A stretch of DNA of 64,000 nt from Madurella fahalii. Lineage: Eukaryota > Ascomycota > Sordariomycetes > Sordariales. Where the stretch lies: NCBI GenBank assembly GCA_029876055.1, contig CM056874.1, forward strand, positions 2,046,001 to 2,110,000, read 5' to 3'. The notes under the pieces were generated by a model. That model saw only the letters and a program-made list of their open reading frames with translations, ran no database searches and had not been told where the DNA came from. How positions within the stretch are numbered: position 1 is the stretch's first letter; every line of letters begins with the position of its first letter. The position numbers and the translations under genes are program-made. Shown here in pieces: positions 32,999 to 44,424 of the stretch.

Positions 32999-35560
32999 TC
33001 GATGCCTAGGAACCATCGTAAGTTATCCCCGCCTATAAGCTAGTACTTACGTTGTAGTAAGTTGATTAGTATCTAGGCAACAGCTACCTTTTCTTTCTTA
33101 TAACCCAAGACAATATCGTCGACGTAGAAGAAAATCAGGATTCCGTCTTTGATTAGGATATAGGGCTCGTGTAGGACGGCCTGGAACCCTAGGGTCGAGA
33201 GAGTCATCTTAAGTTCTTTTTGCTAAAGTAGTACAGACTCGCGGAGGCTGTATAGAGCTTTCTTCAGCTGTAGGACTTTGCTAGGGCTTTTGTAGCCGAG
33301 AGGTATCTGTATATAGATAGAATCTTCTAGAGTAGCGTTGACAAAGGTATTGACTACGTCGAACTGTTTTAATTCGAGGTCGAATCTAGCTGCAATAGCC
33401 ATGACGATGCGAAATAATCTAGCAGCGAGGGTAGCCGCGTAGGTCTCCTGTACCGATGGTCTTTGTTGGTCACCCCTAATAACCAGCCTTGCTTTGCATT
33501 TCTTGAAGGTTCTATCTTGGTTGAACTTGTAGGTATATACCCACATATAACCTAATACGTATTTATCTTCCTTCTGCAGCTCTTGCCGGTCGACCTTAAT
33601 CCAACAATCTATTTCGGCATTTATTTGCAAGTGATTCTTTTCAGCTTGGATAAATTGATCCTTGAATGGGTAGTCTTTGAGCTAGTGGAGGTAAATCTTG
33701 GCTGTGGAGAGTCTGTAGACTATAAGACCATCTGGCAAGTCATTGTACCATTGCCTTCGTAAGTGCCTGACCATCGTATGTACCAGCCGGTTGCTGTAAC
33801 CGTTTTGCCATAAAGGCAGCTATCCAGGGTTTGAAGGTTGTATCTAGTACGGCTTGACGATCGGCTTGTTAGATTGAAGCTGCAAGTAATGCGGCTGGCG
33901 GCGATAAAGGAGGTGTAGGATACGATTCAAATCTTGAGGACATATATGGAAATTCCACCTCTTCTTCAGCCGTCTCGTCTTCTTGGTCCTCGTCAGCATC
34001 TAGTATCGGCTGTTCGACAACTTCTTCTTCTAGTGCCGTGGATCTTGGTACCTCTAGTTCGGATAGTTGTATAGTTGCAAGAAGGTGGCTTAGTTCGTCG
34101 AGTTGGAGATGCAGGTAGTTGTCCTTCAGGGCTTGGATATCCCCGTTGAAGATCTCCCCTTTGTTGAATATCACATCTCTTATGCTGATCACTTTATTGG
34201 TTACCGGGTTCCAGATCTTATAGATATTTGAAGAGCTGTACCCGACAAAGTAGCCGACCCAGGCTCTTGGTTCCAGCTTTGGATTCCATTGCCGAAGATT
34301 TTTCGGCTTATTAAATACCCCTTTTTAAGCGCTTATTGTTAAGGTAAAGGCTTTACAGCTATAAGCTCGGAGATAAACTTGGTCTAGCTTCCTATCTTCT
34401 ACTACTATACCATCTCTGTAGGCAAGGTAGGTATGGAATCGATCGTACAGGGTCTTCCAGTTATACCCATATTTGGGGGTCCGGTTATATAGATAGACTG
34501 CAGCTCTGGCAATCTCTAGCCAAAGTATTGCAGGAAATTTGGCACCGGCTCGCATTGCCCTGATCTTTTCTGTGATCACACCCCCTGAGCGTTCAGCGCC
34601 ACCATTTTGCGCTGGCGTATTGGGTACCGAAGGCTCAACTTTGATGAAACGTCGTATAAAGATAGCCTTAATAACTAGTTAATGGAATTCGTTGTCGCAT
34701 TCTACTACCTTGGGCTGTAGTTGGTATTATTGCTCTAGGGTACCGAAGAAATGATCGAGTGCTGAGATAATAGATTCGGCCTCCCTGTCTTGAAGGTAGT
34801 AGTCCTAGGCTAACCCAGACCATCTATCGATTATCAACAATAGATATCGGTAGCCGTTATACCCTTCTTTGAAATCGAAGAGGTTAATGGCAAAGCGTAT
34901 ACCTAGACCTTCGTCGTGGACTCTGGGTTGTCGTCAGATTTGAAGTTTGGCCTTAGAGACTCCACACGCCTCACATTCGACTGTGGTAGGCCCCTTGATT
35001 CGTATGCCTTGGGTATACTGGACGAGGTGTTCCAATGCCTGTAGGCCAGGATGGCCAAGCTGTAAATGCTATAAGTCAGCAATCGCTTTGCTGGGCCATC
35101 TTTAGGTATAGATATTGAACCTGTTACAGCGTATAACGAAGGCTGTATTAGAATAGAAGCGAGGTAGGTCTTCTAGGACAAACTGGTCGTATCGATCTAC
35201 TAGGTAGCCAAGGACAAAGCTATTGGATCTCTGTAGGCAGTTGTTACCGGGACTTGTATCTCACCAGATCCCTTGCTTTCGCAGTTGCCGTAAAGAAACC
35301 AGGTTGCAAACAAATCTAGGGCAGTAGGCCACATCTTGAAGCCGTAAGATATAGGTAGTTCTTAGTTGGCGTTGCCGTATCTATTGCCATCGAGGTCGTG
35401 ACGACTAATGCCCCTGAATCTAGATATCTACATCTCTATACCCTTGGATAGGTACTGGGCTGTCGCCGGCCTATACGTAGTCGCTAGGCTCAGCCTTCTT
35501 ATAATTATTGAACCTATGTCTTTGGTTAAAGATGTGAATAGTAGTTCTAGAGTCTAGGAT
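32999..35560 (-). pseudogene. Copia pol 5' part (integrase and first half of RT) of element B
   Basis: Open stretches on the minus strand: 34579-34325 (integrase end: AGAKFPAILWLEIARAAVYL and YNRTPKYGYNWKTLYDRFH), 34192-33869 (acidic linker between integrase and RT), 33630-33223 (RT: YKFNQDRTFKKCKARLVIRG, ELKQFDVVNTFVNATLEDSI, LQLKKALYSLRES). Further stops separate these. Upstream, 34,600-35,500 carries the integrase core with the H.GH.. pre-integrase motif degraded. The frame continues in 18,872-18,000 on the far side of C. Confidence 0.85.
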
Positions 35561-35699
35561 AGCTGAATTTTTTTAAAGGATATTCAGCTGTTAAAAAGGC
35601 TGTCTTTGCAATTAGAAAACTGCTAGGGCAGTAGCCGATTTTCTAGCCTAGTCAACTCTATAACTCTATCTGATACCTCAGCTTCTCGACTTCCTTTTG

Positions 35700-36863
35700 T
35701 AACGTTAAATTCTTCAAGGCCTCGTTGACCCTGATCTGAACGTGGTCTCTTTCAGTAAAACCTTCGGGTACTAATTCTGGAAAGGTATAGTAGTATCTCT
35801 GCAAATAGTAGAACTGGCCACAACAGGGATATATAGTTGTAGCTATGCCTAAGGCCTTCCTTAGCTCTATTTTAGGTCTTTTGCCCTCTGGGGTCTCGGC
35901 CTTACCCGGAGCTTTACTCCGCTTTTTAGGCTTGCCACCGCCAGAGCTACCCTATTATGTTCATTGACCATTATTTTATTCCCCCCTATTACTACTAGGG
36001 CCGACTTCGCTATCAGAACGGTCTATAGGCTCTCGTTAACTGCTTTACCTCCTTCTGAAAGTCGTTAGCTACCTCTTAGTAGGTTAAGGTTAACTGCAAT
36101 GTCTTTACTCCTTTTACTAGTTTATAGGCTGTAACCCAGTAACTTATGATCAGTTTTACCATATCAGTGAAATCCTGGAACCAGGCGTTTGTCGATAGAG
36201 CCTTAGGAACTTTCTTCCTTTGGGCATTAGAGAGTACTTGCTCCCAAATTTCGGACCACCTGATTAGGTCCTTAGGGACTTGTACGAGGAGTTTGATGGC
36301 TTGTCAATAGACTTCGCGAGTATCTAAAAGTGCCTTATCGTTATTGATATCGGCTTAGATTTGAAGAGCTGAATACCATTCTGAGATTGTCTCGGTCGGG
36401 TCGTAGGAAGTAAGCTGGTAATATGGACTAACTGTCTTCAGAATCCACTACTTCAGCCACTCGATCTTATCGACTTGTTGCTCGTACTTCCTGAGTTCGG
36501 CTTAGTAAATAGACTATTCGAGTTAGAAGGTACGAAAACCGTCTGCCGTAAGATTGCCGATTCCAATTACTGACGTAGTTGCAATTGCTGACGTAGTTGA
36601 ACCTATAGCCGGGGTTGCCGTCTGGTCATCCTCAACTACAGATTCGGTACGGCCTCTAGCCATAATAGTTGACTGGATAAGGTTCTTATGCTTATGATGT
36701 GCTAGGTCCGGAGCCGTAGGCTCGTTGAGAAATAGGGTCAGGCCTTGAATCTGGGCCTACATATTCCCGGCAACGACCTGGGCTTGGAACTGCAGGTTCC
36801 AGGATTCCCAGTCATCAGAGCTGGTCAGGAAAATAGTCTTATCGTTATTAACGGCTGTCATCT
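35700..36863 (-). pseudogene. Copia gag remnant (element B)
   Basis: Frame from ATG at 36861 (MTAVNNDKTIFLTSSDDWES), a UBN2-like Gag with few stops, continuing through WYSALQI, LIRWSEIWEQVLSNAQ and YQEVANDFQKEVKQLTRAYR to about 36,020. A basic zinc-knuckle region (GGKPKKRSKAPGKAETPEG) follows near 35,920, with the Cys spacing damaged. Confidence 0.8.
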
Positions 36864-36944
36864 TAAATCGGATTCAGGGATACTTTTAATTGTACTTCCT
36901 TTATTAGCTTACTAATTGGAGGTTGAGCGAATGAGACTCTTAAT

Positions 36945-37036
36945 TGTCGCAAACTACCAACTACACCAAACACCTAAAAGGTAAGGAGCTCCACGATTAT
37001 TAGTCGTAGAATGCTAAACCTGCGTTTTGTTTGACA
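36945..37036 (-). repeat. Short internal LTR-like segment in element B
   Basis: 92 bp with TGTCGCAAAC...TTTGACA ends. On one side it abuts the same 13-base primer site as the true LTR (ATTAAGAGTCTCA on the minus strand); on the other it abuts the same purine tract (CTGAGGGGGTG). The middle differs from the 259-bp LTR of B. Confidence 0.6.
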
Positions 37037-37169
37037 CACCCCCTCAGCTCTAAAGACATCCTGAGGGTTTAGAGCTGGAGACCTTTTACCTTCTGAAGAC
37101 CACCAACTCCGTTTACCCGTACCTCGTCTCGAGCTTATATAAGGTCTTAGCGTTTTCTCGCTGGGTAGT

Positions 37170-37228
37170 AGATCTGCTCTACGCGGGAATCGAACCCACG
37201 ATCTTTTAATCAGCTAGCACCAAAGAGG
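37170..37228 (-). other. tRNA-like T-arm / Pol III B-box sequence in element B leader
   Basis: On the minus strand GTGGGTTCGATTCCCGC has the stem and loop of a tRNA T arm and matches the B-box consensus GGTTCGANNCC. The rest of a tRNA cloverleaf cannot be built around it, so it is a tRNA-derived relic or a captured primer fragment, not a tRNA gene. Confidence 0.5.
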
Positions 37229-37231
37229 CAC

Positions 37232-37244
37232 TGAGACTCTTAAT
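37232..37244 (-). promoter_or_regulatory. Primer binding site of element B
   Basis: Next to the 5' LTR, ATTAAGAGTCTCA (minus strand) is the exact complement of TGAGACTCTTAAT, the anticodon stem-loop 5' part of eukaryotic tRNA-Lys(CTT). It suggests priming by an internal part of tRNA-Lys rather than its 3' end. Confidence 0.6.
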
Positions 37245-37503
37245 TGTCAGAAACATGGTACCTCTGAATCTTGGGAAATGACAGTTTAGGTTTTTATGTG
37301 TCTTGTCTTGATTGTGTTCGTCCTCCTGTCGTCCATCTTTGCTAGAGAGTTTTCTCCTTTTATAGACGAGATACGCGTACAGGATGACGTCCGTACAGTG
37401 GCGCAGTTAGCTGCTAGTCTTCCTTAGCTTAATAGAGTATATGGGTTTGGCTCCTGCACTAGATCCTGTGATCCTGATCCTTTGGCACCTGATCCTTTTG
37501 ACA
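37245..37503 (-). repeat. 5' LTR of element B
   Basis: 259 bp, printed TGTCAGAAACATGG to CCTTTTGACA, followed by GATGA (37504-37508). Confidence 0.93.
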
Positions 37504-37740
37504 GATGATGGAAAAGAAGGAAGGTGAAGAAAAGTTTCAAAGTGCTTGATTGTTAATTCTATCTAAGTGAGGGAAAGCTGTAGTTATTATAGATTTGATC
37601 TTGTCGGCCGTTTCGGCCTTCGAGATAATTTGAAAGGGGGTTTATTGTAGATCACCTGTTTACTGTGGAGCTAATTTTGAAGATCTCCTTGAATACGAGA
37701 TTCCTTCGCTCTATAGGTGAGATTATAGTGCGTTTGGAGA
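37504..37740 (+). other. Non-element spacer between B and the minisatellite
   Basis: Begins with the right copy of the B target-site duplication (GATGA). Moderately A/G-rich, no recognisable coding content and no match to the other elements in the window. Confidence 0.5.
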
Positions 37741-37885
37741 TGCTGGACCCTGTTCTAGGTGCTAGTGCCCTATTCCGGGTGCTAACACCCTGTTCCGAGT
37801 ACCAAAGCTCTGTTCTGGGCGTTGTAACCTTGTTCTGGGCGTTGTGGCCTTATTCTGGGTATCGGAGTTCTGTTCTAGACGTTGC
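37741..37885 (+). repeat. 20-bp minisatellite, left part
   Basis: Seven 20-bp units in exact register (37741, 37761, 37781, 37801, 37821, 37841, 37861) with the theme CCCTGTTCTGGGT plus a variable 7-base end; the eighth is cut after GTTGC (37881-37885) by element E and continues at 50716. Units differ at several positions. The period is not a multiple of three, so it is not a coding repeat. Confidence 0.9.
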
Positions 37886-38131
37886 TATAAGGAGTTGTTT
37901 ACAGGTACGTTGAGGGAGTTGGGATACAATATACCAGTACCGATAAATTAACGATTATAGATAGAAGTCTTTACGAACAGCCTCCTTCTATTGACAGAGA
38001 CTAATCCTTATAGATCAGAAGTTCCCCCGTATATACAGCTATTATATAGAGTTCTTATCTACTAGGTAACGTAATATTATTGTAGGGCATTCGCCCGGTC
38101 GCTCTAATTCCGTTAAGAGGCTCTCGTTACA
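37886..38131 (-). repeat. 3' LTR of element E
   Basis: 246 bp, printed TATAAGGAGTTG to CTCTCGTTACA. The first bases were TGTAAGG before G-to-A change. Confidence 0.92.
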
Positions 38132-38681
38132 ATTATCCTCTCCCTTTAAATAGCCTATCCGCAGGTCTAGTGTAGACACATTATTAAGAGGTTCCGTGCT
38201 ATTAGAGTAGTGCCATATTTGTATTAGAATTATGGTATATATATATAGGTTTCGTAGTCGCATTGCTATAGCGACGCGGTTTAGTGCATATATAACCTCA
38301 ATACTAAAACAAAATGTCGCGATCCCTTTATCAGCAGGTTATTGTAGAAGAGTCCTGTGCGTTGCATACGCATAGCCAGTACATAGCTATAAATTGTAGG
38401 TATATATAGGCCACCTTATATAAATACAAATACCCTATATATCTTCAATTCTTTCTGAACTCTTCCCTCTTTTCTTCTTTAGGTCCTCGTCTCGTATACA
38501 CCGTCGCTTCTCTATTCTTACTCATCACACGCTTTTCGCCTCCGCTTCCTCCATCATAACAATTAGCTACATCTCGTCGCCTCCATCCTCATTACGATAA
38601 ACGTCGGTTCAGCCTCCGCTTCGCGGTTAGCGCTGTATATACGCTACATCAGTACGGCTTAGAAACAACTCGAATATACCA
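38132..38681 (+). promoter_or_regulatory. Putative antisense promoter and leader in element E
   Basis: Read on the plus strand, TATATAAATAC lies at about 38,417-38,430 and is followed by a CT-rich leader (about 38,445-38,580), then the ATG at 38682. Elements D and H have the same order (TATA box, pyrimidine-rich leader, ORF) in the matching place. Confidence 0.4.
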
Positions 38682-39513
38682 ATGTGCTTACAATCGATAT
38701 TGTCTGCAACTTCGGCCACTCCTCCTCTTCGCGTTGTACAGGCTATTAGGAGAAGAAGGAAATTTGCTCTACAGTAAGTTGCATCTATTTCATATTGTTT
38801 TCACGTCCTAATTATATAGGCTTCGGGTAGTATAATCGGCAACTCCGTCGATCTTATATTAATACTTATATTCGGCAATATACTGGTTATATATACGGAG
38901 TCCGATGTATAGGGCGACGATGTCTACGCTTTTACAGAGGAAAATTGCTAAGCTATTATAGCTATTAACAAGGGCTTATTAAGCACCTTCGTAGCTATAG
39001 AGATAACGTATTAATGTTAATTTGGCCTAGCTGACATTAAAAAATCCTTTTCTATAAGTACTATAAAGGGTAGCTTTTGTATTTAACTTGACTAATTATC
39101 ATCTATAGCCTATTTACATTACATATACGTCCTTAGTAACTACTCGTTGCTAATTCAATTTGTAGCTCCTTCCTCGTCCTATTCGGGCCGAAGGAGTTAC
39201 TAGCTCTAAGGTTTATCTTTCTATTCTTATCTCCGAATTTTTACTAACGAATCGGTAGTTCGCTAAAGAGGTATATATCTAGAATATATATATTACTATA
39301 TATTTAGAGATAGGAGACTTAGGGTTTATAGCTTAGTCGAACACTAAATATACGTTCTTTATAAAGGTTCGGGAGTATATACAGACAGACTTACCTGAAG
39401 AGAATTGGCGTATACTTGTATATCAGTTAGGAGGTTATATTATCTACATTCCTAATAGTTCTTTCTAAAGGGTTCGGGGTATTTTTATAGACATTTCGAT
39501 ATTAAGGGAATGA
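38682..39513 (+). pseudogene. Antisense spliced ORF in element E
   Basis: Exon 1 38682-38773 (MCLQSILSATSATPPLRVVQ...), intron 38774-38819 with GTAAGT donor, CCTAAT branch-like site and TATATAG acceptor, exon 2 38820-39513 ending in TGA. Exon 2 holds several TAA/TAG codons that all fit RIPed Gln codons. It contains LEIGDLGFIA.SNTKYTFF, matching LSLGDINFVG.LDTKYCFI in the antisense frame of H. It runs tail-to-tail with pol of E, whose chromodomain ends near 39,640. No known domain recognised. Confidence 0.55.
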
Positions 39514-39519
39514 TACCCT

Positions 39520-42500
39520 GGGTAGTAGTTTGTCTATAGATTAATTGATCTCTCGTTATTTTCTCTTCTATCACAAATCGTACTCTTTTTAGAATTAGGT
39601 GATAAACTTCTATATATTGCCTATATCCGACTCTACTACCTATTGATTATATTCTGAGGACCACCCTATCTACTTGACTAAATAATACTACTCCCCTTCA
39701 AAACGTCTCTTACCCTAAATCTCTTCGACTTCCTATTCTTTATTATCTTCTAGTTCTAGTAGAGGTATCTAGAGCGAATCGTCCTCTTTTCGACTATACT
39801 AGGGTTCCAATAACGATATAGGAAATATATTATATAAATAATCATACTTCTCTAGTAAAGCTAAATAATAGGCTAATGATCTAACCTAGTTTAGAATACG
39901 AAACAGGTTGATAAATTTCGGCATTAACTTCTTAGATATCTTAAACTTTAAATTTCGGGTAGATAGTAAAATAAAACCTCCTCTTCTAAACTCCTTTTCT
40001 ATATAATTTTCGTTATAGTATCGCTTTTAGGTCGCTACTACTCTCAACCAATTCTGCTCTAACCGTTTTCTTAATTCAATAAGTTTTTCTACTCTTTCGA
40101 TTGCAGTAGGTACCCTCTTTTTAATAGCATTGCCCTCGATATAACGGGAAATCGGGGGTTAATAGCCTATAAGAGCTTTAAAGAGTCTTATCTTAATTAT
40201 CGTATTAACAGCGTTGTTGACAACGAATTCTACTTTGGGAAGGAGGTTTGCCTAGATAACCGGGTTCTCATATATAAAATAACGAAGGTATTGAATAAAT
40301 GTTTAGTTTACTGGTTCTGTCTACCTATCGGTTTGTAGGTAAAAAGCAATCGAAAGGTACCGGTATACTTTTAGAAGGTAATACAGATCGCTCTAGAATT
40401 ATAATATAAAGACAGATCTGCAGTTGCTAACATAACTATTAATAGCGCTGTACTTAAGCTCGATTTCTCTATAGACTAGCTTAGCCAACTCTTAGCTAGT
40501 AATAGTAATAGAAATAGGGAAGAATCGGTTTATCTTTGTATACTGGTCTACGATTACTAAAATAACGTCCTTCTCGGAGCTGTCTAGATTACAAATTACG
40601 GGAAAACCTATAATAAAATTTATAGTAACCTCACTCTAGGGTCGTATAGGAATCGGCAACGACTCGAAGGATCTATACGGCTTATACCGTTGTACCTTAT
40701 TGACTTGGTAAACGTAGTAGGTTCTGCAGTAATCCTTTGTATCTCGGCTTATACTATACTAGAAGAACTTCTGTTATAGTAATTCGAGAGTTTTCTTAGT
40801 ACTAAAATAGCCTACTATCGGATCGTTATAAAATAAGCGGAGTAACTTCTATTTAATGGCCTCTTCAGCTAGGACAAATAATCGTCCTTAGTAGCGCAAT
40901 TCCTACTAATTTCCTAATACCCATTTAGGTAATACCTTCGGGCTTTGTATAGGATTTATAAGCTTTTCCTTGATTTTCAGAGTTACCAGATCCGTAGCTT
41001 ATAGCTCTAGGATCATTTCCGTTATCGATTTCGATAGGTCTACGGTATAAACCGCTTCTGATCGGGCATATTCTTTCGTATGCCGACGAGTGACAATTTA
41101 TTCTTACCCTAACCATCTAGCTTCTTTTCAGTTCCGAGGCTCCTATAAGCGAACCTTCAACGATCTGACGGTAACTTCTAGGAGATAACCTATTCCTTCG
41201 GATTCCCAACTAGCTAATTTACTAGGGTCTTACGTATAGGTAACTTCGCTATCTTCTAATACGTAATAGGCATTTTCGCCCTTCTCTACGGTCTCTCTTT
41301 CGACCCGGTAACTAGTAGATTTACTAGGGTTTTGTATATAAGCTTCTTTACTCTTTTCTATATAACGGACAATTTTATCCATTTCCGCAATTAATACCTT
41401 AATCCGGTTTACCCGAGTAATTTTACTCTCTATTATAGGCATCTATTTAAGCCTATCTAGGCTTTCTTAGTCCTTATAATCAGGTCTTCTCGAGGGCCTA
41501 TCGGCTAGATTTCGCTTTCTAGGCTGGTACTTAATAGTAAAGTCAAATCCCGATAAATATATATACTACCTAGCTTAGCAGCTACTTAATCGATTCTGCT
41601 TTATAAATCCTTATAAGTTATTATAGTCCGAAAACATAGTAACTTTATACTAACTCCCTTTGATATAGTACCTCCAATATTTAAAGGTCTCTATAATAGC
41701 TATCATTTCTTTATCCGGTATACCGTAGTCCTTGGGGTACCTAGAGAACTTACCTAACTAGAACGTAACTAGATGTTTTCGACTACCTTTCAGTACCTGA
41801 GACAAGATAGCTCCTATTGCAAAATCAGAGGTATTGGTCTCGATAATAATAGGGAGATCGGGATCAAAGTAGCGTAGAACTAGCGCCTCGCTAAAGGTAT
41901 TCTTGAGTCGGGTAAAAGCCGTATACTCATCGCCTTGTAATCGAATGTTTCCTAGTTTCTGTCCCTTTTATAGGCCTCTTAGCAGGTTGGTTAAAGGTAA
42001 GGCGATTTTAGTATAATCGTAAATGAAATAACAATAGAAGTTATAAAACCCTAAGAAGACTTGAATGTTATAGAATAATTAGAGTTCTAGCCACTCCTGG
42101 ATTATCTGAATTTATAACGAATCTATAGTGATGCTCTTATAATTGAAGACGTAGCCGAAGAAATGAACTTTGTTCTAGTAAAGAGAATACTTACTGGGGT
42201 TGCAATATTGTTATACCTCTCGTAACCGTCCTAGGATATATCGGAGGTAGGTTGTATAGGTATCCTGGTTAGGGGAGAAGATTAAGATGTTATTTAAATA
42301 ATATATATAATAGTTATCTAGAAGTCCTCCTAACGCTATATAGATATAGCTCTAGAAGGTTACTAGAGCATTTATCAGGTTAAAAGGTATAATAAGATAC
42401 TTAAATAACCTGTATTGAGTTCGGAATACAGTTTTCTATTCGTCTCCTTCTCGGATACGAATCTTGTAATATACGTCTTTGAGGTCGAGCTTAGAGAAGA

Positions 42501-43500
42501 ATTTTGTTCTAGAGACTCGATCTAGAATTTCCGAAATTAGGGGTAGTAGGTAACGATTCTTAATTGTAATACGGTTAAGGCCACGGTAGTCCACATAAAG
42601 ACGTAGAGTATTATCCTTTTTGGGCACGAATAGAATAGGGTTTACTATAGAGCTCTAGGACAAGTGAATCCGACCTTTTACTAGGTTTTCCTCTAAATAT
42701 TCCCTGAGAATCGCAAGCTCCTTTTATAATAAGGGGTAAATTGGTCTAATAGGGGATATTATATTAGAGAGTAGGTTAATAACGTGATCAGTATTTTTAT
42801 AAGAAGGTAAAATACTTGTACTATTAGGGTTGATAACGTCTGCGAAATCTGTAATCTTAGGAGGGATTTCATCTAGTTTTCGAGGGGGTCTTCTCTTCTT
42901 CCTCCTCCTCTAAAAATAGTATCTCTAGTACGTCTAGGTATTGGATAAGGGAGTAGACTTTTACTTCTCTCCGGCATATCTTCTTGAATTTCTTAGGGCT
43001 TTCTACACGAGCCTTGTTCGTTTCTATTATAAACTACTATATATAGTCGTAGGGGAAAAGCAAAATCTTAAGTGAAGTCAGACTTATTATCTCTAGGAGG
43101 ATAGGGGAATGATTAGTAAAAATAGGGTAATTAATAGCGGTATAGAGTATAGATATCTTTTTAATAACCCTTTAGTAGTCCGTTAATCCTAGAGGGACCT
43201 CGTAAATACTAAAAACCTCGGCGATATAGAAATCTAGATACCGGATACGGGGCAATTCTATACCGACCTATCGGAGGTTATTCCGCTTTGCGAATTCTAT
43301 ACTAACTATATTAATCTCAGCTCCGGTATCTAGATTAACTATAACAGGTTTAGGAGAATAACCTAATAGAGTTCCGATAGTATATATATAGGTTTCGGTA
43401 GGAACTCCTATTTCTAAGGTACCGGTATAACCGGAGTTTATATCTACTAGTATCTACTATTTCCTCGGCGATTTCTATAGAATCCCTTAGTCGGGAACCG
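39520..43500 (-). pseudogene. Gypsy pol remnant of element E
   Basis: From right to left on the minus strand: protease region about 43,450-43,270; RT with [20 protein letters not shown] at 42627 and [18 protein letters not shown] at 42436, the YxDD site degraded near 42,300; RNase H about 41,900-41,600; an inter-domain linker conserved with H (41,442-41,230: MPIIESKITRVNRIKVLIAE); integrase about 41,100-40,250; chromodomain about 39,760-39,640 (EVEEI.GKRRFEGE.YYLVK). Stops are dense and mostly TAG/TAA at Gln or Trp positions. Confidence 0.82.
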
Positions 43501-44410
43501 GGTAACCCTACTAACCGATACGCCCTTCTAGGGGCAATTATTAGTGAAATAGGTGTTACTGCTATAGATAAAACAGGTTAATGGATTTCTATAACTGTCT
43601 GTTAGATTTAACTGGTCGGAGTGCGAGAGAGGTGCTATAGAGTAGTCGTCAGATTTAGTATATAGCGTCGGAAAGTAGGGGTTATACTGATGATTTCGAT
43701 AAGACAATCTTCTTCGAGAATAGGATAATAGTTACCGATTCAAAGATAAATGAGGAGTATAACGGGACGAACATTAAGGGGATTCCCAATACCTTTAGTG
43801 CTAGAATCCTAGCTAAATCTAGATAGTTAGCTTAACTATTTCTTCCTGAATCTCTAGCTTATTATAGACGTATAGGTTGATATAGTTGATAATTAAGGGC
43901 GAAAGTTTAGTATAAAACGTCCGAGTACAGCTCTTATTATCTTATTATAGAAACTAGGCTTCGAGGGATTCTAGATATTAATAGAAATTTAAAGGGGACT
44001 AGTTCTCTTACTATTTAGTATCGTTGAGTTACTTAGTAACTATAGTCTTAGAATCAGTAAGGTCTCGAATATAATTTAGTATCTATTCTTTAAAGGTATT
44101 CCAGTCCTTTTCAACAGCTTATCGCTTAGTTATCGAGAGGTTGTTATAGTAACTATACTATCGATTATAAGGTTTCTCTTCTATCTAGTCTAAGGTAAAA
44201 AGAATCTAATTTATATCGGTCTTGAACCGCTTTAGGTCCCCTAGAAATACTCGGTATAAATCTGGAAGCCATTCTAGGCAGTATCGGTAGGAGACATTAT
44301 TAGGAAGCTAGATAAAGTTCTTTACTTTAATCGCTTTAATATACTCCTAGTCGCTAGATTCTTCAGAGGGGGACCGGTATTATCTTCTTTTCGGGTATGA
44401 ACCGCTAGGT
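43500..44410 (-). pseudogene. Gypsy gag remnant of element E, main part
   Basis: Minus-strand degraded Gag. The gag region of H (54,300-55,570) has the same layout. The 5' part lies beyond the LINE at 50,162-50,450. No open stretch above 60 codons survives. Confidence 0.6.
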
Positions 44411-44424
44411 AATATATCTAGCTC
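44411..44424 (+). repeat. Left target-site duplication of the LINE
   Basis: AATATATCTAGCTC, repeated exactly at 50148-50161. Length 14-15 bp, ambiguous because the LINE tail is (TAA)n. Confidence 0.93.

Larger units (their letters stand above)
17728..37503 (-). mobile_element. Copia element B, full length, interrupted by C
   Basis: Bounded by two 259-bp LTRs and flanked by GATGA at 17723-17727 and 37504-37508. Coding strand is minus: 5' LTR at the right, primer site, gag from ATG 36861, zinc-knuckle region (about 35,700-35,950), integrase (about 34,300-35,500), reverse transcriptase (33,100-33,660), then element C, then the rest of RT and RNase H (about 18,070-18,872), a purine tract (CTGAGGGGGTG, complement of 17987-17997) and the 3' LTR. 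Without C it is about 5.65 kb. Frames of 84-135 codons survive, longer than in the other Copia copies, so RIP damage seems milder. Confidence 0.92.

Noticed and set aside
37170..37244. A tRNA gene
   Set aside because: Only the T arm is convincing. No acceptor pairing, D arm or standard anticodon arm can be made in the right places.
37741..37885. CRISPR-like or coding tandem repeat
   Set aside because: Units are directly adjacent, 20 bp, without spacers and not a multiple of three; it is a eukaryotic minisatellite.
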